Part shown: positions 7,780 through 14,819 of the stretch, piece by piece
How the letters are laid out: every line of letters begins with the position of its first letter
How positions within the stretch are numbered: the first letter of the stretch is position 1
Origin: JBKEAJ01 sp047975005
Lineage (GTDB): Bacteria > Bacteroidota > Bacteroidia > Bacteroidales > Prolixibacteraceae
NCBI GenBank assembly: GCA_047975005.1
Contig: JBKECW010000019.1
Span: 1-21,466, forward strand
Length of the DNA stretch: 21,466 bases
Direction: 5' to 3'
Position numbers and translations under genes: made by a program
The notes under the pieces: generated by a model
The model's input: only the letters and a program-made list of their open reading frames with translations
What the model was told of the DNA's origin: nothing
Database searches by the model: none

Positions 7780-8142
7780 TACAATTGACATGCGGGTAAA
7801 GCCGTGAAGATACTTTTTTCGACACCTGTTATATCACGACAATATTGTTAATAATTTCTTCGCGGATATATCTTGTGTTTGAAGACAATCAAATTGCATT
7901 CGACCCTCCATTAGGAATTACATCCTTTGCTGCCCAACTCGTCTGCTTTTTTTATTCGTCTGTCTTTTATATACTGACTTATTGCTACCCTAAAACTAGG
8001 AGACAGTGGAAATCCGAAAAAGCGATTAAGAACTAGCAAATAGTATTGTCAATAGACAGGCAACACCCTCAGTGTTCAATAATATCCATTAAATGAGTTA
8101 TCTTTGCAAGCCAACATCTGTCTGTTGCATAACAAATAAAAT
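7780..8142. other. 363-bp spacer between tyrS and prfC
   Basis: Apart from the promoter box at 8099-8106 I see nothing firm. A 10-base palindrome, ACAATATTGT, lies at 7839-7848. A 63-codon TTG-started frame (7845-8036) spans much of it but looks non-coding. No clear hairpin plus T-tract terminator for tyrS is visible. Confidence 0.5.
8099..8106 (+). promoter_or_regulatory. -7 box of the prfC-his operon promoter
   Basis: TATCTTTG, followed by CA, is an exact match to the Bacteroidota -7 consensus TAnnTTTG, 36 bases upstream of the prfC ATG. The -33 element is less clear; GTGTTC near 8072-8077 is at about the right distance. Confidence 0.6.
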
Positions 8143-9717
8143 ATGAGCTTTAAAGAAGAAATAGCCCGACGACGCACATTCGGGATTATCAGCCACCCCG
8201 ATGCCGGGAAGACAACCCTCACCGAGAAACTCCTGCTTTTTGGAGGTGCTATACGCGAGGCAGGAGCTGTAAAGAATAACAAAATAAAGAAAGGAGCAAC
8301 ATCCGACTTTATGGAAATTGAGCGCCAGCGTGGTATTTCGGTGGCAACTTCCGTGATGGGCTTCGAATACAACGGCTACAAAGTCAATATCCTTGATACG
8401 CCTGGACACGAAGACTTTGCTGAGGATACCTATCGCACACTAACTGCCGTTGACAGCTGTATTATAGTTATCGATGCAGCAAAAGGAGTAGAGGCACAGA
8501 CCAAAAAATTGATGGAAGTATGCCGAATGCGCAACACGCCCGTTATGATTTTTATAAACAAAATGGACCGACCTGTGCGAGACGTAGTAGAGCTTCTAGA
8601 AGAAATAGAGGATTTACTGAAAATCGAAGTCAGACCCCTGAGTTGGCCTATTAACAACGGTCCCGACTTCAAAGGGGTTTACAACATTTGGAAAAAAGAA
8701 CTCAATCTGTTCTCTGCGAATATTCAGTCTATTAAAGAACCGATAAAATTTACCGATATATCAAGTCCGGAACTTGAAAAGCATATCGGCAATGATGCTG
8801 TTACACTTCGTGATGAAATCGAATTTGTAGACGGTGTCTTCCCGGAATTCGATAAAAACGAATATTTGAACGGAAAATCGGCACCGGTGTTTTTCGGCAG
8901 TGCTTTATACAACTTTGGAGTGCAAGAGCTACTAGACTGCTTTTTGGAAATAGCCCCTCCGCCCCGAGACAAGGAATCCGACACCCGCATCGTCGAGCCT
9001 TCCGAAAAGGGATTCACCGGCTTTGTGTTTAAGATACATGCAAATATGGACCCCAACCATCGCAATAGGTTGGCATTCATAAAAATATGCTCGGGCACAT
9101 TTGAAAGGAATAAACCCTATCTGCACGTCAGAAACAATGCAAAACTAAAGTTCTCTAGCCCGACAGCCTTTATGGCATCCAAAAAGGAAATCATCGACAC
9201 TGCCTACCCCGGAGACATTATTGGTCTACAGGACTCGGGCAATTTCAAAATTGGCGACACACTTACCGAAGGCGAAAAATTGATGTTTAAAGGTATACCC
9301 AGCTTCTCGCCCGAATTGTTTAAATACATTGAAAACGCCGACCCCATGAAATCAAAGCAACTGGCAAAAGGTATTGACCAGCTGATGGATGAGGGAGTGG
9401 CGCAGTTATTTACAAGCCAGTTTAATGGACGAAAGATTATTGGAACAGTTGGAGCATTGCAGTTTGATGTTATCGAACATCGCCTGCTACACGAATATGG
9501 AGCAAAATGTAGATGGGAGCCTATATCGCTGTACAAGGCATGCTGGATAGAGTGCAAAGACAGTAAAATAACGGAAGAATTCAAAAAACGAAAATACCAA
9601 AAGATGGCTCACGACAAGGAAGGACGGGATGTGTTCCTTGCTGATTCGTCTTTTATTCTCGACATGACACAAAAGGAATTTGAAAGTATAAAATTCCATT
9701 TTATATCGGAGTTTTAG
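8143..9717 (+). CDS. prfC: Peptide chain release factor 3 (RF3)
   Basis: A 524-residue translational GTPase that speeds the release of RF1/RF2 from the ribosome after termination. Motifs in order: G1 HPDAGKTT (residues 18-25), the RF3-typical SDFMEIERQRGISV with the switch region (54-67), G3 DTPGHEDF (85-92) and G4 NKMDR (139-143), followed by the beta-barrel domain II and the RF3 C-terminal domain (EHRLLHEYGAKCRWEP near 447-463). Length is normal for RF3, which separates it from EF-G and TetM. hisH starts one base after its stop, so RF3 seems to be cotranscribed with histidine genes. I see no second promoter between them. Confidence 0.96.
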   Translation: MSFKEEIARRRTFGIISHPDAGKTTLTEKLLLFGGAIREAGAVKNNKIKKGATSDFMEIERQRGISVATSVMGFEYNGYKVNILDTPGHEDFAEDTYRTLTAVDSCIIVIDAAKGVEAQTKKLMEVCRMRNTPVMIFINKMDRPVRDVVELLEEIEDLLKIEVRPLSWPINNGPDFKGVYNIWKKELNLFSANIQSIKEPIKFTDISSPELEKHIGNDAVTLRDEIEFVDGVFPEFDKNEYLNGKSAPVFFGSALYNFGVQELLDCFLEIAPPPRDKESDTRIVEPSEKGFTGFVFKIHANMDPNHRNRLAFIKICSGTFERNKPYLHVRNNAKLKFSSPTAFMASKKEIIDTAYPGDIIGLQDSGNFKIGDTLTEGEKLMFKGIPSFSPELFKYIENADPMKSKQLAKGIDQLMDEGVAQLFTSQFNGRKIIGTVGALQFDVIEHRLLHEYGAKCRWEPISLYKACWIECKDSKITEEFKKRKYQKMAHDKEGRDVFLADSSFILDMTQKEFESIKFHFISEF

Positions 9718-9718
9718 T

Positions 9719-10309
9719 ATGAATACAGTTATAATAAAATACAGCGCAGGAAATATAGGCTCGGTGCTGAATGCCTTAGAAAGAGTAGGATGTCAGGCTA
9801 TTGTCTCGGATGACAAAGACCTGATAAGATCTGCCGATAAGATTATATTGCCCGGAGTGGGGCACGCACGCACAGCAATGAACAACCTGAAGAACAAAGG
9901 TCTTGACGAGGTAATTAGGAACCTGAAAAGTCCTATTCTGGGAATATGTATCGGACTCCAATTAATGTGTAAGTATTCTGACGAAGGAAACACCGAATGC
10001 CTAGGAATATTCGACACAAAGGTCAGAAAGTTCGAGCAACAAAACGACATGAAAGTGCCACACATGGGATGGAACAATATTGAACCAATTTCCGGCAATC
10101 CTCTGTTTGATGGTATTGACAAGAAGGACTTTGTCTACTATGTGCATTCTTATTATGCCGAATTGTGTGGAGATGCCATTGCACACACAGAATACGGAGT
10201 AAAATATTGCGCTGCACTACAACAGGACAACTTCTACGCCCTGCAGTTTCACCCCGAAAAGAGCGGAACCGTAGGCGAACGCATTTTAAGTAATTTCTTA
10301 AACCTGTAA
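9719..10309 (+). CDS. hisH: Imidazole glycerol phosphate synthase, glutaminase subunit HisH
   Basis: A class I glutamine amidotransferase of 196 residues. It releases ammonia from glutamine and passes it to HisF to make imidazole glycerol phosphate and AICAR in histidine synthesis. The triad is visible: Cys77 in GICIGLQ, His178 and Glu180 in FHPEKSG. The oxyanion-strand region PGVGHA is near residues 45-50. Start ATG at 9719, one base after the prfC stop. The next gene is hisF, three bases downstream, not hisA as in the common order of this phylum. Confidence 0.95.
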   Translation: MNTVIIKYSAGNIGSVLNALERVGCQAIVSDDKDLIRSADKIILPGVGHARTAMNNLKNKGLDEVIRNLKSPILGICIGLQLMCKYSDEGNTECLGIFDTKVRKFEQQNDMKVPHMGWNNIEPISGNPLFDGIDKKDFVYYVHSYYAELCGDAIAHTEYGVKYCAALQQDNFYALQFHPEKSGTVGERILSNFLNL

Positions 10310-10312
10310 ACT

Positions 10313-11065
10313 ATGCTTGCTAAAAGAATAATACCATGCTTGGATGTTCGAGATGGAAAAACTGTAAAAGGTGTTAATTTTGTAGATATAAAAGAAGTCG
10401 GCGACCCTGTGGAGCTAGGTCGGCAATATGCAGAGCAAGGTGCAGACGAACTGGTTTACCTCGATATAACTGCGACTCATGAAGGACGTAAGAGCTTTGC
10501 CAAATTGATAGCAAAAGTTGCAAAGAATCTGAATATCCCTTTTACAGTCGGAGGTGGAATAAGCACACTCGAAGATGCCGAAAGACTTCTGGATGCAGGA
10601 GCTGACAAAGTATCCATAAATTCGGCAGCAGTCAGAAATCCACAACTGATAAATGACATTGCAACTAAATTCGGTTCGCAGTTTGTTGTACTTGCTATTG
10701 ATGCTAAGCTGAATAATAATAAGTGGCTGGTAACTGTAAATGGAGGACGTATAGAAACAGATAAAGAATTGTTTGCATGGGCAAAAGACGGTGAAAATAG
10801 AGGAGCAGGCGAAATTTTATTCACCTCGATGGAACACGATGGAACAAAAAACGGCTTTGCTGTCAAGGAGTTAAGGCAGATGCACAACCTGTTGTCTATC
10901 CCGATAATAGCATCCGGAGGTGCAGGGAATGCCGAACATTTTGTAGACGTCTTCAACGAAGGTAAAGCCGATGCCGCTCTGGCTGCAAGTATCTTTCACT
11001 ATGGAGAACTTCCTATTCCGCAACTAAAATCGTATCTTGCGCAGCAAAAAGTAATAATTAGATGA
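10313..11065 (+). CDS. hisF: Imidazole glycerol phosphate synthase, cyclase subunit HisF
   Basis: A 250-residue (beta/alpha)8 barrel that partners HisH. It condenses PRFAR with ammonia to imidazole glycerol phosphate and AICAR. The two catalytic aspartates fall at the canonical positions, Asp11 (IPCLDVRDG) and Asp130 (LAIDAK), and both phosphate-binding loops are present: TVGGGIS (78-84) and ASGGAGN (near residues 200-206). The key residues identify HisF and not its paralogue HisA. The TGA stop overlaps the hisIE ATG by 4 bp (ATGA), suggesting coupled translation. Confidence 0.96.
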   Translation: MLAKRIIPCLDVRDGKTVKGVNFVDIKEVGDPVELGRQYAEQGADELVYLDITATHEGRKSFAKLIAKVAKNLNIPFTVGGGISTLEDAERLLDAGADKVSINSAAVRNPQLINDIATKFGSQFVVLAIDAKLNNNKWLVTVNGGRIETDKELFAWAKDGENRGAGEILFTSMEHDGTKNGFAVKELRQMHNLLSIPIIASGGAGNAEHFVDVFNEGKADAALAASIFHYGELPIPQLKSYLAQQKVIIR

Positions 11066-11667
11066 TAAATAATTTGAATTTTGACAAACTTGGCAACGGA
11101 CTTATCCCTGCCGTTATACAAGACAACAACACCAACAAGGTGCTGATGTTGGGCTTTATGAACAATGAAGCTTTCGAGAAAACCCAAGAACTGGGAAAGG
11201 TTACATTTTACAGCAGAACAAAAAAACGATTGTGGACAAAGGGCGAAGAGTCTGGAAATTTCTTGACTGTTGTGAATATAGCTGCCGACTGCGACAACGA
11301 TACATTGCTTATAAAAGTTAATCCCATAGGTCCGGTATGCCACAAAGGGACTGACACTTGTTTCGATGAGGAGAATACAGCAGAAAGCATAATGTTCTTG
11401 AAGTATCTGCAAGAGTTTATAGACAAGCGAAAGAAAGAAATGCCCGAAGGTTCATATACCACATCCCTATTTAACGACGGTGTTAACAGAATAGCGCAAA
11501 AGGTCGGCGAAGAAGCATTGGAAACGGTAATTGAAGCTACTAATGGAGATCTCAAAGGATTGAGATATGAGGCCGCCGACCTATTATATCATCTTATTGT
11601 ATTATTGTCTCACAAGGGAATGTCCATAGCCGAACTAGCTGACGAGCTAGAATCAAGGCATCGATAG
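11062..11667 (+). CDS. hisI: Bifunctional phosphoribosyl-AMP cyclohydrolase / phosphoribosyl-ATP pyrophosphatase HisIE
   Basis: A 201-residue fusion of two early histidine-pathway enzymes. Residues 1 to about 105 are the HisI cyclohydrolase: VLMLGFMNNEAFEKT (27-41), FYSRTKKRLWTKGEESGN (49-66), and the metal ligands in DCDND (76-80) with Cys93 and Cys100. From about 113 the HisE pyrophosphatase follows, with the acidic cluster KVGEEALETVIEA (147-159) and YEAADLLYHL (169-178). HisI/HisE fusions are usual in this phylum. It is the last gene of the prfC-hisH-hisF-hisIE unit; the next 157 bases contain a new promoter. Confidence 0.95.
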   Translation: MINNLNFDKLGNGLIPAVIQDNNTNKVLMLGFMNNEAFEKTQELGKVTFYSRTKKRLWTKGEESGNFLTVVNIAADCDNDTLLIKVNPIGPVCHKGTDTCFDEENTAESIMFLKYLQEFIDKRKKEMPEGSYTTSLFNDGVNRIAQKVGEEALETVIEATNGDLKGLRYEAADLLYHLIVLLSHKGMSIAELADELESRHR

Positions 11668-11737
11668 ATAAACACAATCTGGGAGACGCAAAAGTTGTGC
11701 CATACATGTTGATATCTTTTAATACCCAATATTCATA

Positions 11738-11749
11738 ATGTCGCGACAT
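11738..11749. promoter_or_regulatory. 12-bp perfect palindrome upstream of the rluB -7 box, possible operator
   Basis: ATGTCGCGACAT is its own reverse complement. It ends 13 bases before the TATCTTTG box at 11763, so it overlaps the -33 region of the same promoter. A bound repressor there would block RNA polymerase. The regulator is unknown. Confidence 0.4.
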
Positions 11750-11762
11750 CAAAATAAGATAC

Positions 11763-11770
11763 TATCTTTG
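11763..11770 (+). promoter_or_regulatory. -7 box of the rluB-transporter-ykgJ operon promoter
   Basis: TATCTTTG, followed by CA, fits the Bacteroidota -7 consensus exactly and lies 54 bases before the rluB-like ATG. No good TTG is seen at the -33 position, which is occupied by the 12-bp palindrome. Confidence 0.6.
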
Positions 11771-11824
11771 CATCATAAGTTTTGTTTTATAATTAATTCG
11801 CAATAGCGACAAAGAGCCAATGCA

Positions 11825-12829
11825 ATGAAAGGCAACAATAAGAAATCACTGCCAGCTAACTTCAGCAGAAGAGCTGACAAAGACGATAATAAAAATAGAA
11901 GGCAAACCGAAGCTCCTTTCAAGAAATTTGAAAAGAAAAAGCCTTTGCGCACACCCAAAAGGGACGATTCGCATTCTCACGATAAGAGACACTATGACGA
12001 AGGCAGGAAGCCTTATGAGCATAAAAACTTTAAGAAACGGCACTACGAAAGAAAAGAGGAAACCCCAAGAATTGAGCCCGGACAAGAAAACAACAAGCAC
12101 CGCGATGATGGTCTTATCAGACTAAACAAATACATTGCCGATGCAGGTGTTTGTGCTCGTCGGCAAGCCGATGAACTGATAGGAATGGGTGTAGTCGAGG
12201 TTGACGGTAAAATAGTAACCGAGCTAGGAACTAGAGTTTTAAAAAGCTCAAAGGTGAAAGTAAAAGGTGAACCGATTTCTCCAGAGAAGAAAGTTTATGT
12301 CTTGATGAACAAACCCAAAGGACATGTAACAACCCTAGAAGACCCTCATGCCGACCGTACTGTCATGGACCTGATACAAAACCAAATCGAAGAACGGATT
12401 TATCCCGTCGGCAGGCTAGACAAAGACACTGTGGGAGTGCTGCTACTCACAAATGATGGAGATATCGCAAGCCGTCTTACACACCCATCATCGAACATTA
12501 AAAAACTTTATCATGTGTTTCTTGATAAGGCTGTTACAAAAAACGATATGATAGCTCTGGCAGAAGGCATTAAACTAGAGGACGGAGAGGCATCGGTAGA
12601 TTCTGCTGCTTACGCTTCGGAAGACAAAACAGAGGTCGGAGTAGAGTTACACTCCGGACGCAACCGAATAGTACGCCGCATGTTTGAACACCTTGGCTAC
12701 AAAGTGAAAAAACTAGATAGGGTGTCTTTTGCAGGATTTACCAAAAAGAATGTCCCTCGTGGACATTGGCGGTTCTTGACAGACAAGGAAGTTAGCTTCC
12801 TAAAAATGCACACAAAAAAGAAAAAGTAA
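11825..12829 (+). CDS. rluB: RsuA/RluB-family rRNA pseudouridine synthase with long basic N-terminal tail
   Basis: This 334-residue enzyme isomerises a uridine in ribosomal RNA. Residues 1-96 form a low-complexity, Lys/Arg/Glu/His-rich tail that looks disordered and RNA-binding. The S4 domain follows (RLNKYIADAGVCARRQAD, about 99-116), then the catalytic domain with GRLDKDTVGVLLLTNDGD (196-213), where Asp199 is the expected nucleophile, and HSGRNRIVRRMFEHLGY near the end. Long charged tails are common on this protein in Bacteroidota. Whether it modifies 23S (RluB, RluE, RluF) or 16S (RsuA) RNA cannot be told by eye. ATG at 11825. The transporter gene starts nine bases after its stop. Confidence 0.88.
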   Translation: MKGNNKKSLPANFSRRADKDDNKNRRQTEAPFKKFEKKKPLRTPKRDDSHSHDKRHYDEGRKPYEHKNFKKRHYERKEETPRIEPGQENNKHRDDGLIRLNKYIADAGVCARRQADELIGMGVVEVDGKIVTELGTRVLKSSKVKVKGEPISPEKKVYVLMNKPKGHVTTLEDPHADRTVMDLIQNQIEERIYPVGRLDKDTVGVLLLTNDGDIASRLTHPSSNIKKLYHVFLDKAVTKNDMIALAEGIKLEDGEASVDSAAYASEDKTEVGVELHSGRNRIVRRMFEHLGYKVKKLDRVSFAGFTKKNVPRGHWRFLTDKEVSFLKMHTKKKK

Positions 12830-12838
12830 AAGTACGCA

Positions 12839-13756
12839 ATGCTGAAAGAAGACGGCAGGAAAAAGCACTTTATTCTACTTTTTGTGGGAATGCTATTGTG
12901 GGCAATGTCATTTGTATGGGTAAAAGTCGCTCTGCAAGTCTATTCGCCCCTGATTATACTGCTCCTCAGAATGTTTATAGGAGCTGTATTCTTGTTTAGC
13001 TTTAGCAGATTAATCGGGCGCTTGCAAAAGGTGCAATTTGCGGACCTAAAGCATTTCTGCCTCTTAGCCCTATTCGAACCATTCCTATATTTTATGGGCG
13101 AGACTTACGCCATGCAGCATGTATCGTCAACGGTCGGGGCTGTAATGACCTCTACTATTCCGGTTTTAACACCGATAGCCAGTTATTTCTTTTTGAAGCA
13201 GAAACTTACGCTTAAACACATGCTGGGTGCAGCTCTGTCGACAATTGGTGTTGTTTTAGTTTTGGTCAATAGTGGAGACACTTTGCAGGGAAACATGAAA
13301 GGGGTCTTGTTGATGCTCGTTGCAATAGTTGCAGCAATAGCATTTTCAATGCTAATTAGCAAAATGGGGACAAAATACAACGCCATGACAGTAATATCCT
13401 ATCAGACACTGTTTAGCTGTGCATACTTTGGAGTAGCCTTGCTTTTTAATCTTGATTTGCTAAAGACTAATTGGGTCTTTGATTATGATGCATTTATGTC
13501 AATAGTGTATCTAGCTGTTTTGTGTACAGGAGTGTCCTTCGTAATTTATACGATGGCAATACAAGAAATAGGAGCCAATCAGGCGAGTATGTTCACAAAC
13601 CTAATCCCCATATTTGTGGCGGTAATTTCTTATTTCTTCTTTGACGAAGTCTTGTCGATAAAGAATTATCTAGGAATATTGCTCGTTATTGTAGGTCTGT
13701 TTGTGGCACACGGAAAGATATTTAAAAAAGGAATACTCTTCACACCTCACTCTTAA
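12839..13756 (+). CDS. EamA/DMT-family transporter, ten transmembrane helices
   Basis: A 305-residue inner-membrane protein built from two EamA repeats of about five helices each. The first repeat runs to about residue 140 and shows AMSFVWVKVALQ and the family-typical ETYAMQHVSSTVGAVMTSTIPVLTPI. The second contains SFVIYTMAIQEIGANQASMFTNLIPIFVAVISYFFF near 235-270. Drug/metabolite transporters of this type usually export small metabolites or amino acids, and the substrate here is unknown. ATG at 12839, in the same operon as the pseudouridine synthase (9-base gap) and the cysteine-cluster protein (6-base gap). No functional link among the three is evident. Confidence 0.9.
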   Translation: MLKEDGRKKHFILLFVGMLLWAMSFVWVKVALQVYSPLIILLLRMFIGAVFLFSFSRLIGRLQKVQFADLKHFCLLALFEPFLYFMGETYAMQHVSSTVGAVMTSTIPVLTPIASYFFLKQKLTLKHMLGAALSTIGVVLVLVNSGDTLQGNMKGVLLMLVAIVAAIAFSMLISKMGTKYNAMTVISYQTLFSCAYFGVALLFNLDLLKTNWVFDYDAFMSIVYLAVLCTGVSFVIYTMAIQEIGANQASMFTNLIPIFVAVISYFFFDEVLSIKNYLGILLVIVGLFVAHGKIFKKGILFTPHS

Positions 13757-13762
13757 CATCGT

Positions 13763-14254
13763 ATGATAGACCTTGCTAAATATCAACAATTTATAAAGAA
13801 TAGAGGAAGGGAAATTGATGCTTGCTTTAAGAAGTTGAAGAACAGAAAGCCGAAAGATTTGGATACCATAACCTTGGAACTACATGAAAAAGCATTTGAA
13901 GAAATAGACTGCCTCGAATGTGCAAATTGCTGTAAAAGTATAAGCCCAATTATTACTTATAATGATATTGAGCGTATTGCCAAACAGACGAAACAAAAAC
14001 CCGGAGAACTGGTAGAGAAGTATATGCACATGGACAGCGACGGAGACTATGTATTCAATAGCTCGCCTTGTCCTTTTCTAGGGGCTGACAACTACTGCTC
14101 AATTTACAGCCATCGCCCCAAAGCATGCCGAGAATATCCACACACCGACCGCCGACGCTTCTATCAGATATTAGACCTTACTCGTAAAAACTGCGAAATA
14201 TGCCCCATAGTTTGCGAAGTCTCAAAAGGCTTGCTGGAACGGTGTGGTAATTGA
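13763..14254 (+). CDS. YkgJ-family cysteine-cluster protein
   Basis: A 163-residue cytosolic protein with three groups of cysteines: CLECANCC at 50-57, CPFLGADNYCSIYSHRPKAC at 103-122, and CEICPIVC at 144-151. This is the YkgJ/UPF0153 pattern, thought to bind zinc or an iron-sulfur cluster; the biochemical role of the family is not settled. The N-terminal 45 residues are charged and helical. It ends one base before the stop of the convergent folK gene, and no terminator separates them. Confidence 0.85.
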   Translation: MIDLAKYQQFIKNRGREIDACFKKLKNRKPKDLDTITLELHEKAFEEIDCLECANCCKSISPIITYNDIERIAKQTKQKPGELVEKYMHMDSDGDYVFNSSPCPFLGADNYCSIYSHRPKACREYPHTDRRRFYQILDLTRKNCEICPIVCEVSKGLLERCGN

Positions 14255-14255
14255 T

Positions 14256-14744
14256 TTATATATTCTTTACCTTACCCTGGTCGGTACAGGCATCAAGTAT
14301 TTTTTTTATCGAAATATCAAAAGAAGGATGTACAAAATCAGGCATAAGCTCTACAAGAGGCAGCAAGGTGAACCTGCGCAGATGCAGCATTGGGTGAGGG
14401 ACTTTCAAGTCGGGAGTATTAATGACAAGATTATCATAAAAAAGGATATCAATGTCTATAGGACGAGAGTGAAATCTTTTAGAGTCAGATATTTTTATCC
14501 GTCCCATCTCTCTCTCTATTTCCTGAGTATGCTGCAATACTTGTTTTGCATTCAGCCCTGTGTTTACTATCAAAACTTGATTAATAAACCACTGCTCTGC
14601 ATCAAAGCCCCAAGGTTCGGATGCGTATAGGGATGAGGCATTTACCACCGCACCTACTTTTTCCTCAATTTTCAAACAAGTATCGCCTATTATGCTCCTT
14701 GTGTTGCCTACATTCCCACCTAGTAAAAGCGTGCAGTGTGCCAT
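14256..14744 (-). CDS. folK: 6-hydroxymethyl-7,8-dihydropterin pyrophosphokinase (HPPK)
   Basis: The 162-residue enzyme transfers pyrophosphate from ATP to hydroxymethyldihydropterin in folate synthesis. Seen: the LLLGGNVGN opening (6-14), SSLYASEPWGF (37-47) for the pterin pocket, and the signature RPIDIDILFYD (94-104), with Asp97 and Asp99 as the magnesium ligands. VPHPMLHLRRFTLLPLVEL (115-133) is the usual C-terminal motif. Length is typical. ATG at 14744; it is divergent from sppA across 75 bases and faces the ykgJ-like gene tail to tail with a one-base gap. Confidence 0.95.
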   Translation of the reverse strand: MAHCTLLLGGNVGNTRSIIGDTCLKIEEKVGAVVNASSLYASEPWGFDAEQWFINQVLIVNTGLNAKQVLQHTQEIEREMGRIKISDSKRFHSRPIDIDILFYDNLVINTPDLKVPHPMLHLRRFTLLPLVELMPDFVHPSFDISIKKILDACTDQGKVKNI

Positions 14745-14777
14745 ATCCTAAAAAGTTACAGTATTGATAATATTTTA

Positions 14778-14785
14778 TAACTTTA
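14778..14785 (+). promoter_or_regulatory. Weak -7 box candidate for sppA
   Basis: TAACTTTA matches seven of eight positions of the Bacteroidota TAnnTTTG consensus and lies 34 bases before the sppA ATG. No clear -33 element is seen. It sits in the short folK/sppA divergent spacer. Confidence 0.3.
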
Positions 14786-14819
14786 CAAAGAAAAATAATA
14801 AAAAACAAAGTCCAAGTAT

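Noticed and set aside
7845..8036. 63-residue open frame between tyrS and prfC
   Set aside because: TTG start, no recognisable domain, no promoter of its own, and it ends before the prfC promoter. Treated as non-coding.
14244..14630. 128-residue plus-strand open frame
   Set aside because: It is antisense to folK, whose catalytic motifs are intact on the other strand.
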